Below, piece by piece: positions 16,620 through 24,873 of a stretch of DNA of 47,456 nucleotides. The DNA comes from a virus. Below the pieces are notes generated by a model. That model made no database searches, was not told the origin of the DNA, and saw only the letters and a program-made list of their open reading frames with translations. The translations under genes were made by a program, and so were the position numbers. Numbering within the stretch: position 1 is the stretch's first letter; every line of letters starts with the position of its first letter. Location: the IMG/VR virus record IMGVR_UViG_3300026484_000160, positions 1 to 47,456 of that record; one strand, 5' to 3'.

Positions 16620-17303
16620 TTAACTTATTAAGCCGCCTAGACGATCACCTAATATATTTTCAACAGCTTGTTTCTCTACACTGTTACCGATTATTACATC
16701 TGAAAAAGCAAAAGTAACAGATGTAGAAGATATCTCTGAGGTGCTATCATCTAATTGTATATCTTCTACGTTTATAGGAAAAGCACCTATAATAGTAGCT
16801 TCTAATATTACATTTTCTGAATTTCCTAGCTGTTGTATTTTTATGTCTTTTTGATATTCTGGTGCAACACCCGATAATAATAGTTGTGTAGGATCTTTTA
16901 CTATAGCTTTTACTTCTTTTACAGCATCTTTTAAAGAATTGATTTCGTTTAATACTAAACCAGATAAAGTATCTAACTTTTTAAAATATCCATCACCCTG
17001 ATTTTTTAAAGTTAGAGAGTGCATATCTTCCATCCATTGTGTAAAATATCTTCTCGCTACCATCTCAGAATCATTATAAAATTCTACAGTCCAAGAACCT
17101 GATAAAGAAGTCTCACCTATTATTTGAGTTTTTTTACCTTTAATAGTTACATCTACAGGAGTTATTACTCTACCAGGAAGTGCGGCAGCATGACACATAA
17201 CGTCTAAACTTCTAGAGATTTCAATCGTAGGAACTAATAGTCTATACTTATTAGACCTAGCACCACTTTTAAGAGTATTGATTAAGTTTTTTATTTTAGA
17301 CAT
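16620..17303 (-). CDS. Tube-fold protein (gp19/gp54-like), paralogue
   Basis: A 227-residue protein that follows the tube pattern: TLKSGARSNKYRLLVPTIEI, then HAAALPGRVITPVDVTIKGK (cf. the tube loop 'atapGkev'), then FPINVEDIQLDDSTSEISS and SVTFAFSDVIIG at the end. Between them is an insertion of about 60 residues with helical character (LKDAVKEVKAIVKDPTQLLL). It precedes the tube gene and overlaps the upstream tube-like gene by one base (TAATG). Likely a tube-fold ring at the tube end: initiator at the baseplate (like gp54) or terminator at the neck. Which of these is not decided by sequence alone. Confidence 0.75.
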   Translation of the reverse strand: MSKIKNLINTLKSGARSNKYRLLVPTIEISRSLDVMCHAAALPGRVITPVDVTIKGKKTQIIGETSLSGSWTVEFYNDSEMVARRYFTQWMEDMHSLTLKNQGDGYFKKLDTLSGLVLNEINSLKDAVKEVKAIVKDPTQLLLSGVAPEYQKDIKIQQLGNSENVILEATIIGAFPINVEDIQLDDSTSEISSTSVTFAFSDVIIGNSVEKQAVENILGDRLGGLIS

Positions 17304-18061
17304 TATACACCTTTATTTAATAGATTAGAAAAAGATTTTATCATTTCTTCTTTATCTTTTAACAATTCAGGAATATCTGGAAGATTATCCGAAAATATAT
17401 CACCTAAAGATTTTTCAATATCTGAAGTAATTGAATTTACTCTTTTATCTAATGCTGTTATGGTCGCATCAACCAATCTCTGAGCGACACCTACGTTCAT
17501 ATTTTCAAAAGATTCATCTTTATTCATAATTAGAAAAGAGAATTCTACTTGTAGTTCTAAGAATCCTGATACACCACTTGTATCAAATTCTATATTAGCT
17601 ATTTTAGTAGGATATACACCTTCAAAAATATATTTAGCTACTTCATTTTCATTCCAATCTTTTACTATTAGATTGATAGAGCCTAAAATATCTTGCTTAG
17701 TTTGTCTGTTAAACATTAATTTAATATCTTCGTTTGGTTTGATTGTGTTTTTATCTAAACCTTTTTGCCAGGTAATTAGATCTCTTAAAATTTCATGTTT
17801 TTCATCTATTATTAAAGTTACATTTAAAGACCTATTATAATCTACTCTAGTCATAATAGGAATGGTAGAACCTTTATAGGTTATTTCTACTTTTTTTGTA
17901 TCAATTTCAGGAATTGATATATTTTTACATAATATATCATACTGATGTGAAGTTTTTTGATTGTTGAGATTTTTAGGAAAAGTTATTTCTACGGAAAAAT
18001 TGGCAGGCCTTGATAAATTACCACCAGCTTCAAATAATAAATTTCCTATAGAGTTACTCAT
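17303..18061 (-). CDS. Tube-fold protein with helical C-terminal extension
   Basis: A 252-residue protein. Residues about 20-180 keep the tube pattern (NFSVEITFPKNLNNQKTSHQ, ILCKNISIPEIDTKKVEITY, YKGSTIPIMTRVDYNRSLNV, IFEGVYPTKIANIEFD, LELQVEFSFLIM), and about 70 C-terminal residues form a helix-rich tail (VDATITALDKRVNSITSDIE). It is the first gene of the minus-strand sheath-tube operon, directly at the divergent late promoter. Tube-fold paralogues with extensions cap or start the tube in contractile tails. Assigning gp48- or gp54-like status would need structure prediction. Confidence 0.65.
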   Translation of the reverse strand: MSNSIGNLLFEAGGNLSRPANFSVEITFPKNLNNQKTSHQYDILCKNISIPEIDTKKVEITYKGSTIPIMTRVDYNRSLNVTLIIDEKHEILRDLITWQKGLDKNTIKPNEDIKLMFNRQTKQDILGSINLIVKDWNENEVAKYIFEGVYPTKIANIEFDTSGVSGFLELQVEFSFLIMNKDESFENMNVGVAQRLVDATITALDKRVNSITSDIEKSLGDIFSDNLPDIPELLKDKEEMIKSFSNLLNKGV

Positions 18062-18085
18062 TTATTTTTCCTTTTTATATTTAAA

Positions 18086-18097
18086 TATTTATAAATA
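18086..18097. promoter_or_regulatory. Overlapping divergent late promoters (TATTTATAAATA)
   Basis: A perfect 12-bp palindrome contains TATAAATA on the plus strand (18090-18097, 18 bases before the start at 18116) and on the minus strand (18086-18093, 24 bases before the start at 18061). Both flanking genes encode tube-fold proteins, so one site can serve both directions. Confidence 0.82.
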
Positions 18098-18115
18098 CCT
18101 TAATAAAGGAACTAA

Positions 18116-18661
18116 ATGAAAGTAGAAGATATTGTTCAAAATATTTATAATGCTAATTGGGTACTATCTGATGAATTTGAAATAGAAATAGATAATCCTG
18201 GCGAAATAAAACAAGAAGTATGGAACATGTGTGTTGTATCTTTTTCTATGCCTGAATTATCATCGGCAGTAGGTAGTTCTGTTTTAGGCGGAATTAGAAA
18301 ACTTACGTCACGAATGTATGATACTTTCATAATTAATATAACTTTTAGAGATATCGGTCATACCAAACTTAGAAAATATTTTGAAAGAAAATTTGCCTTA
18401 CAACAAAAAATGTATTATGACCAAATATCTACTAAAATAGGTTTATTTCATATTGATTCTTCTGAAGGAAGTAGAAGAAAGCTATTTTCAGCGGAAGCGT
18501 TAATAACTAATATATCAGGATTAACTTTCAATAATGCAGAAAGCAATATTCAGGAATTTACAGTAAGTTTTTCAACTGGTTCTTTCAGTACTGATGAACT
18601 ATTGAATTTCGGTACTTCTGAATTCGAAATAGAAGTAATTGATAACTTAAATAATGATTAA
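18116..18661 (+). CDS. Tube-fold tail protein
   Basis: A 181-residue protein with the same strand pattern as the other tube-like proteins: SDEFEIEIDNPGEIKQEVWN, CVVSFSMPELSSAVGS (the 'lPg' loop), GGIRKLTSRMYDTFIINITF, FRDIGHTKLRKYFERKF, FSAEALITNISGLTFN and NIQEFTVSFSTGSFS. It starts the plus-strand baseplate operon from the divergent late promoter. It is probably a baseplate- or neck-proximal ring. Similarity to gp19 is at pattern level, so certainty is moderate. Confidence 0.65.
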   Translation: MKVEDIVQNIYNANWVLSDEFEIEIDNPGEIKQEVWNMCVVSFSMPELSSAVGSSVLGGIRKLTSRMYDTFIINITFRDIGHTKLRKYFERKFALQQKMYYDQISTKIGLFHIDSSEGSRRKLFSAEALITNISGLTFNNAESNIQEFTVSFSTGSFSTDELLNFGTSEFEIEVIDNLNND

Positions 18662-18678
18662 GATTATTATTATATAAT
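18657..18678 (+). promoter_or_regulatory. ATTAAG-N10-TATAAT promoter
   Basis: ATTAAG at 18657-18662 overlaps the stop of the upstream gene; 10 bases later TATAAT at 18673-18678. The start at 18701 follows with a GGGGAG ribosome site. This is the only early-type promoter in the baseplate block. Confidence 0.6.
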
Positions 18679-18700
18679 AGAAATATTAGGGGAGAAAAAT

Positions 18701-19450
18701 ATGGCAGTAGTAATAAATACTCAGAGTAAACAAAATGATATAAAATCGCAAACTTCAGACTCAACGAATAAAACATCGAATTCAACGAATAAGATCTTAC
18801 AATTAGGTCCTAGAAAAAGCGTTACTATTCATCCGTGGAAAGCAAGAGCTAAGAAGGATTTTATTAAGGTTTTTAAGAAAAAAGGTAAAAATGTATCGGA
18901 AAGAGATGTTTTAGACGTTTTGGTATATCCCTATATCGAAGAAAAAATATTTTTAAATTCTGCAGAAGTTCAATATATTTTAACTGAATTAAGAAAGATT
19001 TCGATAAAAGATCAAAATATTGAGTTTATTCTTACTTGTGATAAATGTACAAAAGAGTTTGATGTAGAAACTAACATAGATAATTTAGTACACTATAAAG
19101 AAACTCTAATACCTATAAAAGATGATAATATTGAATGGAAAGAAGTTTCGTCGTTAGAAGAATTAGAAAATAATTTAAAAAAATTCTCTGAAGAACCACC
19201 TAGCATAATTAACATGGCTATGAATATAAAAAACTATAACGGAGTTGAAATAGATTCTGTTGAAAAATTTATAGAGATTTATGATGATATGAGTATGGAT
19301 GAGGTCGATAATATCGAAACCAGATGGAAGGAAGTTTCTTCAAAATTTGAAATATATCAAGAATTAGAATGCCCTCATTGTAAATCTAAGACAGTCTATT
19401 TATTTGATGTTATACCTTCGTTTTTTGATCCTCTTTTACCTAAAGAGTAA
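18701..19450 (+). CDS. gp26/gp51-like baseplate hub assembly protein 1
   Basis: A 249-residue protein with a polar N-terminal tail (repeated STNK units), a helical core (ARAKKDFIKVFKKKGKNVSE; VQYILTELRKISIKDQ) and a zinc-ribbon assembled from CDKC near residue 113 and CPHC near residue 226. This combination, two CxxC pairs around a helical insert, is what I expect of T4 gp26-family hub assembly proteins. T4 genes 26 and 51 stand just before 27 and 29, which is the position here. The product is likely a chaperone or small hub subunit. It has a separate early-type promoter. Confidence 0.6.
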   Translation: MAVVINTQSKQNDIKSQTSDSTNKTSNSTNKILQLGPRKSVTIHPWKARAKKDFIKVFKKKGKNVSERDVLDVLVYPYIEEKIFLNSAEVQYILTELRKISIKDQNIEFILTCDKCTKEFDVETNIDNLVHYKETLIPIKDDNIEWKEVSSLEELENNLKKFSEEPPSIINMAMNIKNYNGVEIDSVEKFIEIYDDMSMDEVDNIETRWKEVSSKFEIYQELECPHCKSKTVYLFDVIPSFFDPLLPKE

Positions 19451-19458
19451 TATTTATT

Positions 19459-20100
19459 ATGTGTTTCAGAGATAAATTAAAAAAAGTAAAAAGATATAAT
19501 TCATTTCAAGAAAAAGAAGCACTATTATCTATATTAGATGAAGATAGTATTGATATAATTAATACCTCAAAAATTTTAGGTCTATCTCCGGTTAATAAAT
19601 TAGAAGCTGAGGCTCTTATTATGAAAGCTAGAGAAATTTCCGTTTCAGAATCTATTGAATTAACTAGTTCTTGTCCTAATTGTGATTATATTAATATGAC
19701 TAGCGTTGATATACCTTCTATGTTTTTCAAAGGAGAAATTGATTCAAAAATACCTGAGGGCATTTATAAGGATTTATCGGAAGTAGATATTGAAGGTTTG
19801 GAAGATTTAGAACTGGATAAATATAATGAATTAGAAAATAAATTAGAGAGCAATAATAAAAATATTTTTGATAATGTAGTTGAAATTAATTGTTTATCTT
19901 GTAAATATAAATATCAAACTAAAATAGAACCTCTGAAGTTTATTTCTAAATTCTCTATATCTAACTTATATGAACAATATTCCGATATTACTTATTATTC
20001 TCATATGAATAAATCTGATGTAGATAATATGTATCCGTTTGAAAGAGAAATATTTATTGGATTAATACAGAAAAAAGAGGATGAAAAAGATTCTGTTTAA
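19459..20100 (+). CDS. gp26/gp51-like baseplate hub assembly protein 2
   Basis: A 213-residue relative of the preceding gene: a helical start (KKVKRYNSFQEKEALLSILD; EALIMKAREIS), a first zinc pair CPNC, an acidic insert (EVDIEGLEDLELDKYNELEN), a second pair CLSC, and the ending SISNLYEQYSDITYYSHMNK then YPFEREIFIGLI. That ending is typical of T4-type tail-assembly chaperones linked to the hub ('lY.....ltyysh.s......mp..eR'). It lies 8 bases after its relative, so the pair probably arose by duplication, as in T4 genes 26 and 51. Weak ribosome site before ATG. Confidence 0.62.
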   Translation: MCFRDKLKKVKRYNSFQEKEALLSILDEDSIDIINTSKILGLSPVNKLEAEALIMKAREISVSESIELTSSCPNCDYINMTSVDIPSMFFKGEIDSKIPEGIYKDLSEVDIEGLEDLELDKYNELENKLESNNKNIFDNVVEINCLSCKYKYQTKIEPLKFISKFSISNLYEQYSDITYYSHMNKSDVDNMYPFEREIFIGLIQKKEDEKDSV

Positions 20101-20102
20101 AA

Positions 20103-20110
20103 TATAAATA
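20103..20110 (+). promoter_or_regulatory. Late promoter TATAAATA
   Basis: Perfect plus-strand match directly after the stop at 20100 and 20 bases before the GTG start at 20131. Confidence 0.82.
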
Positions 20111-20130
20111 CTTAAAAACTAGGAGACTAA

Positions 20131-22203
20131 GTGATTTTAGGTATTGCTAAAACTATTGGAAAAGTAGCTCTTAAGAGTTCTAAAAAATCTTTTTCTAAAA
20201 TAGGTGAATCTCTTTCAACAGTATCTAAAATGACTAAAACTGGTGTCAAGAAGAACATCAAAAAAAGAATTAAAACTAAATTTAAATCTAAAAAATCATC
20301 TCCTTCAAATCAAGAAAATCAAAAAATATCTCCTAATGAAATAGAATATCGAAACGAGATTAGTGAAATCACTTCATCAGATAATGATTCTAAAAATAAT
20401 AATAAACAAATATCTCTAAAAGACGAAACTCTAGATAAATTAGGAAAATTGCTAAATTTAGTAGATATTAGTGGAGGTACAGGCGGTACTAAAGCGGATC
20501 AAAGACAAGAATCTATAGCTAGAGCTAAATTTAGAGATAAATCTATAGAAATTTTAGAAGAAATTAAAGATGAAGTTAAAGATGATGAGAGTGAGAAGGA
20601 AGAGGAGAAAAATTCTAGTAAAAGATCTTTAAAAAATAAATTTAAAGGTGCAGGAACTTTTATATCTAGCTCTATTTCGGATATAAGCAAAAAAGTAAAT
20701 TCTAATAAAAGTGATATGTTTGCAACTTTATTCTTAGCTGTAGGAAGTATATGGGAAATAATTCAGGATCTTTTAGGATCTATTGCAGATGCCGGAGGTT
20801 TTATTCCTTGGATCAAAGATAATATAGGAACTTTTTGGAATAATTTTCAGGAGCTAGTTGATAAAGAATACGGAGGATGGCCTCAATTTATATGGGCTCA
20901 AATAAAAGAAACTGCAGAGATGGTGCTTTGGATAGCAGATAAGGTAGGCGAGTTTTTATTTGGTACTACCTGGAAAAAATCATTAGAATGGTGGAAATTA
21001 AAATTTGGATTGTTAGAAGCTTGGTGGGATAATTACGGTCAACAACTTTCCGATTGGTGGAAATACGTTCAAGATATCGGTATTACGAAATACATATTAG
21101 AAATTATTAAGAACTCAATAAATGATGTTGCTAAAATGATTTTAGGAGACAGTGCTGTCTCTGAAATGATCGATTGGTGGAATGAAGTAAATGACTCTGG
21201 CGGATTTTTAGAGTATTTGACTATTAAAATCCAAAGATGGTGGGAGGATTTTATTATAGAATCCTCAATGTATGATTGGTTAAAAGAAGCACTACTGGGC
21301 GGAAGATCTATAAAAGATATTCAAATAGCTAGAGCCGAGCAAGATAAACTGATTTTACAGCGAAAAGAATCAAGATTAGAAGAAGATAAAAAAGAAGAAG
21401 AAGCTAGACAAAAAGCTTTAAATGATTATAACGAGAGAAGAAAAAGCACAAAAAGTCAATATAATAAAGAAAAACTAGGAATTTATAAACAATATTCTAA
21501 AAATATGTCTAAAATAGAACATAAGCATAAAAAGTATATTAATACTAGTCAGAATCTTATTAAACCTACTAAAGAAAAAAATAGATTCACATACATTGGT
21601 AATAATTCTCAATCGTGGATGAAGGTTATAACATCACAATATGGAGTATCTGAATCTGTTCGAAATGGAGAAGGACATTCAGGTGTAGATTTTAGAGCTA
21701 AAAAAGGAGATCCTATTACTTCAATTACTGAAGGTGTAGTTGATAGCATTCAACCACACGATAAGAGAGGAGGCTTAGTTCTTTCTATAAAAGGAAAAGA
21801 CGGAGTTAGAACTCTATATATGCATCTTAGTAAAGTTTTAGTCAAGGTCGGTGATAGGATTTCTAGAGGACAAGTAATAGCTAAAGCAGGAAATTCACCA
21901 GGTAAGACTCCAGACGGAAGAGTTATGACTTCTCATATTCATATTTCTGTTAAAAAGAATGGAAAAACAATGGACCCTTTAACATATTTCAATAGTCTAA
22001 AATATGAAAATAATGAAACTTTAGTGAAAAATGAGATGAAAACTAAAAACGTATCTATTAAAGGTGCTAAAAAGGTAAATAATGAAGTCGTTGCGGATAA
22101 TGCTAACGTAAGCAAAGCAATTCATCAACTTAATAAGAAGATAGATGAAGTTAAATCGAGTAAAGTAACTTCAACTATACACGAATCTATAAGAGAGGCA
22201 TAA
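20131..22203 (+). CDS. Tape measure/hub protein fused to M23 peptidase
   Basis: A 690-residue protein with a GTG start and an AGGAGA site. Residues 1-60 are very basic. Residues about 195-400 are hydrophobic and rich in Trp (LFLAVGSIWEIIQDLLGSIA; SLEWWKLKFGLLEAWW), like tape-measure proteins that also insert in membranes. A charged helix follows (LEEDKKEEEARQKALNDYNE). Residues about 500-625 are a complete M23 zinc endopeptidase: HSGVD with H516 and D520, MHLS, and HIH with H602 and H604. Such enzymes cut peptidoglycan cross-links. The position matches T4 gene 29, before gp48, and the spike gene here lacks lysozyme, so this enzyme probably does local wall digestion. The tail (about 65 residues) is basic and helical. 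Confidence 0.8.
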   Translation: MILGIAKTIGKVALKSSKKSFSKIGESLSTVSKMTKTGVKKNIKKRIKTKFKSKKSSPSNQENQKISPNEIEYRNEISEITSSDNDSKNNNKQISLKDETLDKLGKLLNLVDISGGTGGTKADQRQESIARAKFRDKSIEILEEIKDEVKDDESEKEEEKNSSKRSLKNKFKGAGTFISSSISDISKKVNSNKSDMFATLFLAVGSIWEIIQDLLGSIADAGGFIPWIKDNIGTFWNNFQELVDKEYGGWPQFIWAQIKETAEMVLWIADKVGEFLFGTTWKKSLEWWKLKFGLLEAWWDNYGQQLSDWWKYVQDIGITKYILEIIKNSINDVAKMILGDSAVSEMIDWWNEVNDSGGFLEYLTIKIQRWWEDFIIESSMYDWLKEALLGGRSIKDIQIARAEQDKLILQRKESRLEEDKKEEEARQKALNDYNERRKSTKSQYNKEKLGIYKQYSKNMSKIEHKHKKYINTSQNLIKPTKEKNRFTYIGNNSQSWMKVITSQYGVSESVRNGEGHSGVDFRAKKGDPITSITEGVVDSIQPHDKRGGLVLSIKGKDGVRTLYMHLSKVLVKVGDRISRGQVIAKAGNSPGKTPDGRVMTSHIHISVKKNGKTMDPLTYFNSLKYENNETLVKNEMKTKNVSIKGAKKVNNEVVADNANVSKAIHQLNKKIDEVKSSKVTSTIHESIREA

Positions 22204-22204
22204 G

Positions 22205-23149
22205 ATGGCTGAAAACACAAACCCAAAACCTGAATCAGATAAAATAGAGGTAATAAAATATCCTGAAGATCTATCTCCTAATAGATTTATAAGTTTAGAA
22301 TTTTTCGATCCTGCTAATATTCAAAATATATCTAATCTATTAGAGGCTATGAAGAAAGCAGGTATAAGTCTTTTTAGTACTGCGGATGGAAAAAATAAAT
22401 CTAATGTTGCCGAAGTAGCAAAAGCTTTTAGTAATGTGGGAGATAAAACCTCTAAAGTTATTAAGACTGCAGCTAATAATATTTTAAGTGGAGAAAGAAG
22501 CGCTTTTAAAGAAAAAGTCTTAAAAGGTATTTTATATTTACCTTTACCTAATTCTTTGAACGATACTTCTCAAAATAGGTATCAAGAAAGTTCGGGAGCC
22601 ATTTCCTCTTTGGTAACTAAAATAAATAGTAGTTCGGTATCAAATTCATTTAATGAAATTTCCAATAGTGTAGGTGCTAAAAATATAATTTTTAATTCTG
22701 ACCTAAATCAGGTCTATAAAGGTTCTAATTTAAGGACTCTAAGCTTGTCTTGGATGCTTATACCTCAAAACGTTAAAGAAAGAAATAACGTTATTAGAAT
22801 GATTAAAATGATTAAAAAATACTCTAGTCCAGATGCTAGCATCTCTAGGTTATTTTTGATGCAACCTTCTCTGGTTAATGTGGTTTTAAGTAATCCTACA
22901 TTGAATGATATACAGAGATATCATAATATGGCTATTAACAGCGTAAGCATAGAATTTGGTTCTGGTGGAAATATGGAGATGTTTTATGATGGAATGATTA
23001 AAGAAATAACACTTAGCATTTCACTAGTAGAACTTAAAATTAATACTAAGCAAGATTGGTCTGATGATAAAAAATCTCAATTAGAAAAAAGCAAATATGA
23101 GAAAGAATCTTATGATACTCAAAAGAAAATAAGAGAATTAGGATATTAA
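22205..23149 (+). CDS. 48: gp48/gp54-like baseplate tail tube cap
   Basis: A 314-residue protein. The N-terminus KYPEDLSPNRFISLEFFDPA, the central YLPLPNSLNDTSQNRYQES and the C-terminal VYKGSNLRTLSLSWMLIPQN then RNNVIRMIKMIKKYSSPD follow the T4 gp48 and gp54 pattern ('YP.dl......ias', 'LPmP..l', 'f.g...R.f.f.f...P.......i..ii'). These proteins cap the hub and start tube assembly; both have a tube-like fold. gp48 has 364 and gp54 320 residues in T4. It starts one base after the tape-measure stop, as expected from the T4 order 29-48-54. I favour gp48 but cannot exclude gp54. Confidence 0.7.
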   Translation: MAENTNPKPESDKIEVIKYPEDLSPNRFISLEFFDPANIQNISNLLEAMKKAGISLFSTADGKNKSNVAEVAKAFSNVGDKTSKVIKTAANNILSGERSAFKEKVLKGILYLPLPNSLNDTSQNRYQESSGAISSLVTKINSSSVSNSFNEISNSVGAKNIIFNSDLNQVYKGSNLRTLSLSWMLIPQNVKERNNVIRMIKMIKKYSSPDASISRLFLMQPSLVNVVLSNPTLNDIQRYHNMAINSVSIEFGSGGNMEMFYDGMIKEITLSISLVELKINTKQDWSDDKKSQLEKSKYEKESYDTQKKIRELGY

Positions 23150-23150
23150 A

Positions 23151-23675
23151 ATGATTAATAAAGTTTACACATACGATACTTTTGATAGGTATGATTATAA
23201 CGTGAAAGATTATACTAGTAGATATTATGGATATCTTAGCAAATATCTTCAACAATATCCTGAATATTTTTTCTCTTATAACGTCGAAGATGATGAAAAA
23301 ATGGAAAATATTTCATATAAATTTTATAAAAGCGTAGATTATGCTGATCTAATTTTAGCTATAAATGAAGATGTGTTTTTGTGGAATGTTCCTTATAATC
23401 AAGATGTTAATAATAATCAAGCAGAATTATTAATTAAGATACTATTAAATTCAGCCGATTTATTAGGTATTAATACTGTAGAGAAAGAAAAAATAGAAAA
23501 ATTAGCTAAAGACGGTATTGAAGAGGGTAACAGTTTAAAAAGAAATATATTGCTACCTCGTCCCGAATATCTTTCTACAGTTATATCACTGATTGAAAAA
23601 TATAGAGATAAATATAACTTAAATAAAAAATTGACTGAAGATGAAGCAAGAAAACTATCTGATGAGGTTATATAA
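23151..23675 (+). CDS. 53: Baseplate wedge protein gp53-like
   Basis: A 174-residue protein; T4 gp53 has 196. The start YFFSYNVEDDEKMENISYKF and YADLILAINEDVFLWNVPYN follow the gp53 pattern in which a LysM-like segment ('dg......iSy..Yg....aW.il..N.i.d....p') is used as a structural joint. The remaining C-terminal half is helical and charged (VEKEKIEKLAKDGIEEGNS). gp53 clamps wedges to one another during baseplate formation. It overlaps the hub gene start (TAATG at 23674-23676), supporting joint expression. Confidence 0.75.
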   Translation: MINKVYTYDTFDRYDYNVKDYTSRYYGYLSKYLQQYPEYFFSYNVEDDEKMENISYKFYKSVDYADLILAINEDVFLWNVPYNQDVNNNQAELLIKILLNSADLLGINTVEKEKIEKLAKDGIEEGNSLKRNILLPRPEYLSTVISLIEKYRDKYNLNKKLTEDEARKLSDEVI

Positions 23676-24838
23676 TGATAGATGAATTTTCAGCTAACGG
23701 ATTTGATCTTACGCCCGAAATAGATAATTTTAACGGATATGAAGAATTTAAAATCTATGTGAATGGATTGGAAATTAGAGAATTTGAAATAATAGATTTT
23801 CAAATGAATTATGGAAAAGAGGAAAGAGGGTTTCTATCTTTTGTAGATAACTTAGGAATAGTGGAATTAGCTCCTCTAACTTTTGGTGTTTTAGAAATTC
23901 TTCTTATAGATAAATTAAAATCTAAACAATCTAAAAAATACGTAATAACTAAAGCAGAAACTATTAGAGCTAAGAGTAATATTATTAATATCGATTTAGA
24001 ATTTGAAGAGATGGATACATATAAATTAAAAAACTCATACGTATCTAAATCTTTTAAAAACTCTTCTATTTTAGAAATTCTGGAAAAAATATTTCAAGAA
24101 TTAGAAATAGAAGCAGAATTTAATAATAAAGACAAATCTTTAAAATATGAATATTTTGTAACTCCTGGAAATATATCGGTCTATGATTTTATATCTGCTC
24201 AATCTAAGATATCTGATTTTGATTTTTTTGTAGATCGAATGGGTTGGGTTTTTGCTCCTAGAGATGATTTCGATTTTTCCGAAATTAAATTATTACCGGA
24301 AGATGCTTTTAGCTTTACAAATAAAAAACCGTTCTGGAAGATTTTAGAATATAAAGGTAAAATATCCAATATCACAGAATTAAGAAAATGTGTAAATTCT
24401 TCTTTAACTAATCCAAATATTAAAGATTTAAAATATGATTCTAATGAAATTACAATTAAAGAATTATACAACTCTCAAAAACTAAACGGTCATTCTGGTA
24501 TTTCCGAAAAAGAGATTCCAGATATATTAAATAATATTGGTAAAAAACAGATAAATCATACCTTCCATACGCCTATATTAGGTGATGACGAAGACTTTAG
24601 GGAACACATAAAGAAAACTCAAGATATAAGTGTAGCAGTTCAGGGCGTGTTAGGTATTAGAATGTATGGTGCTATTAGATTAGATATTCCTAGAGCTAAA
24701 GTTCTAAAAGATAATTCTTTAGATTCCGTATTTAGTGGTAAATTTGTGGTATATAAAGTCATTGATAAAATAATGTCGGGTAGATATTTCCAAATATTAC
24801 ATTTAAGATCTTCAGATTTTGGAGAACAAAAATTTTAA
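23675..24838 (+). CDS. 27: Baseplate hub protein gp27-like
   Basis: A 387-residue protein, close to T4 gp27 (391). The start EEFKIYVNGLEIREFEIIDF, the long acidic middle and the segment DFISAQSKISDFDFFVDRMG then WVFAPRDDF are typical of the hub protein family (gp27, P2 gpD-type), which forms the trimeric ring at the baseplate centre; these proteins combine two barrel domains. The C-terminus (AIRLDIPRAKVLKDNSLDSV then YKVIDKIMSGRYFQILHLR) is also characteristic: the segment describes the second tube-like barrel. It lies between gp53 and the spike, as hub and spike often do. Confidence 0.8.
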   Translation: MIDEFSANGFDLTPEIDNFNGYEEFKIYVNGLEIREFEIIDFQMNYGKEERGFLSFVDNLGIVELAPLTFGVLEILLIDKLKSKQSKKYVITKAETIRAKSNIINIDLEFEEMDTYKLKNSYVSKSFKNSSILEILEKIFQELEIEAEFNNKDKSLKYEYFVTPGNISVYDFISAQSKISDFDFFVDRMGWVFAPRDDFDFSEIKLLPEDAFSFTNKKPFWKILEYKGKISNITELRKCVNSSLTNPNIKDLKYDSNEITIKELYNSQKLNGHSGISEKEIPDILNNIGKKQINHTFHTPILGDDEDFREHIKKTQDISVAVQGVLGIRMYGAIRLDIPRAKVLKDNSLDSVFSGKFVVYKVIDKIMSGRYFQILHLRSSDFGEQKF

Positions 24839-24845
24839 AGATTAA

Positions 24846-24853
24846 TATAAATA
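24846..24853 (+). promoter_or_regulatory. Late promoter TATAAATA
   Basis: Perfect match 20 bases before the preferred spike start at 24874, downstream of the gp27 stop. Confidence 0.82.
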
Positions 24854-24873
24854 TTGAAAAATAGAGGATGGAT

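Noticed and set aside
18701-20100. Programmed frameshift joining the two hub assembly genes
   Set aside because: They are full-length relatives with separate starts and zinc pairs, with 8 bases between; no slippery site was seen.
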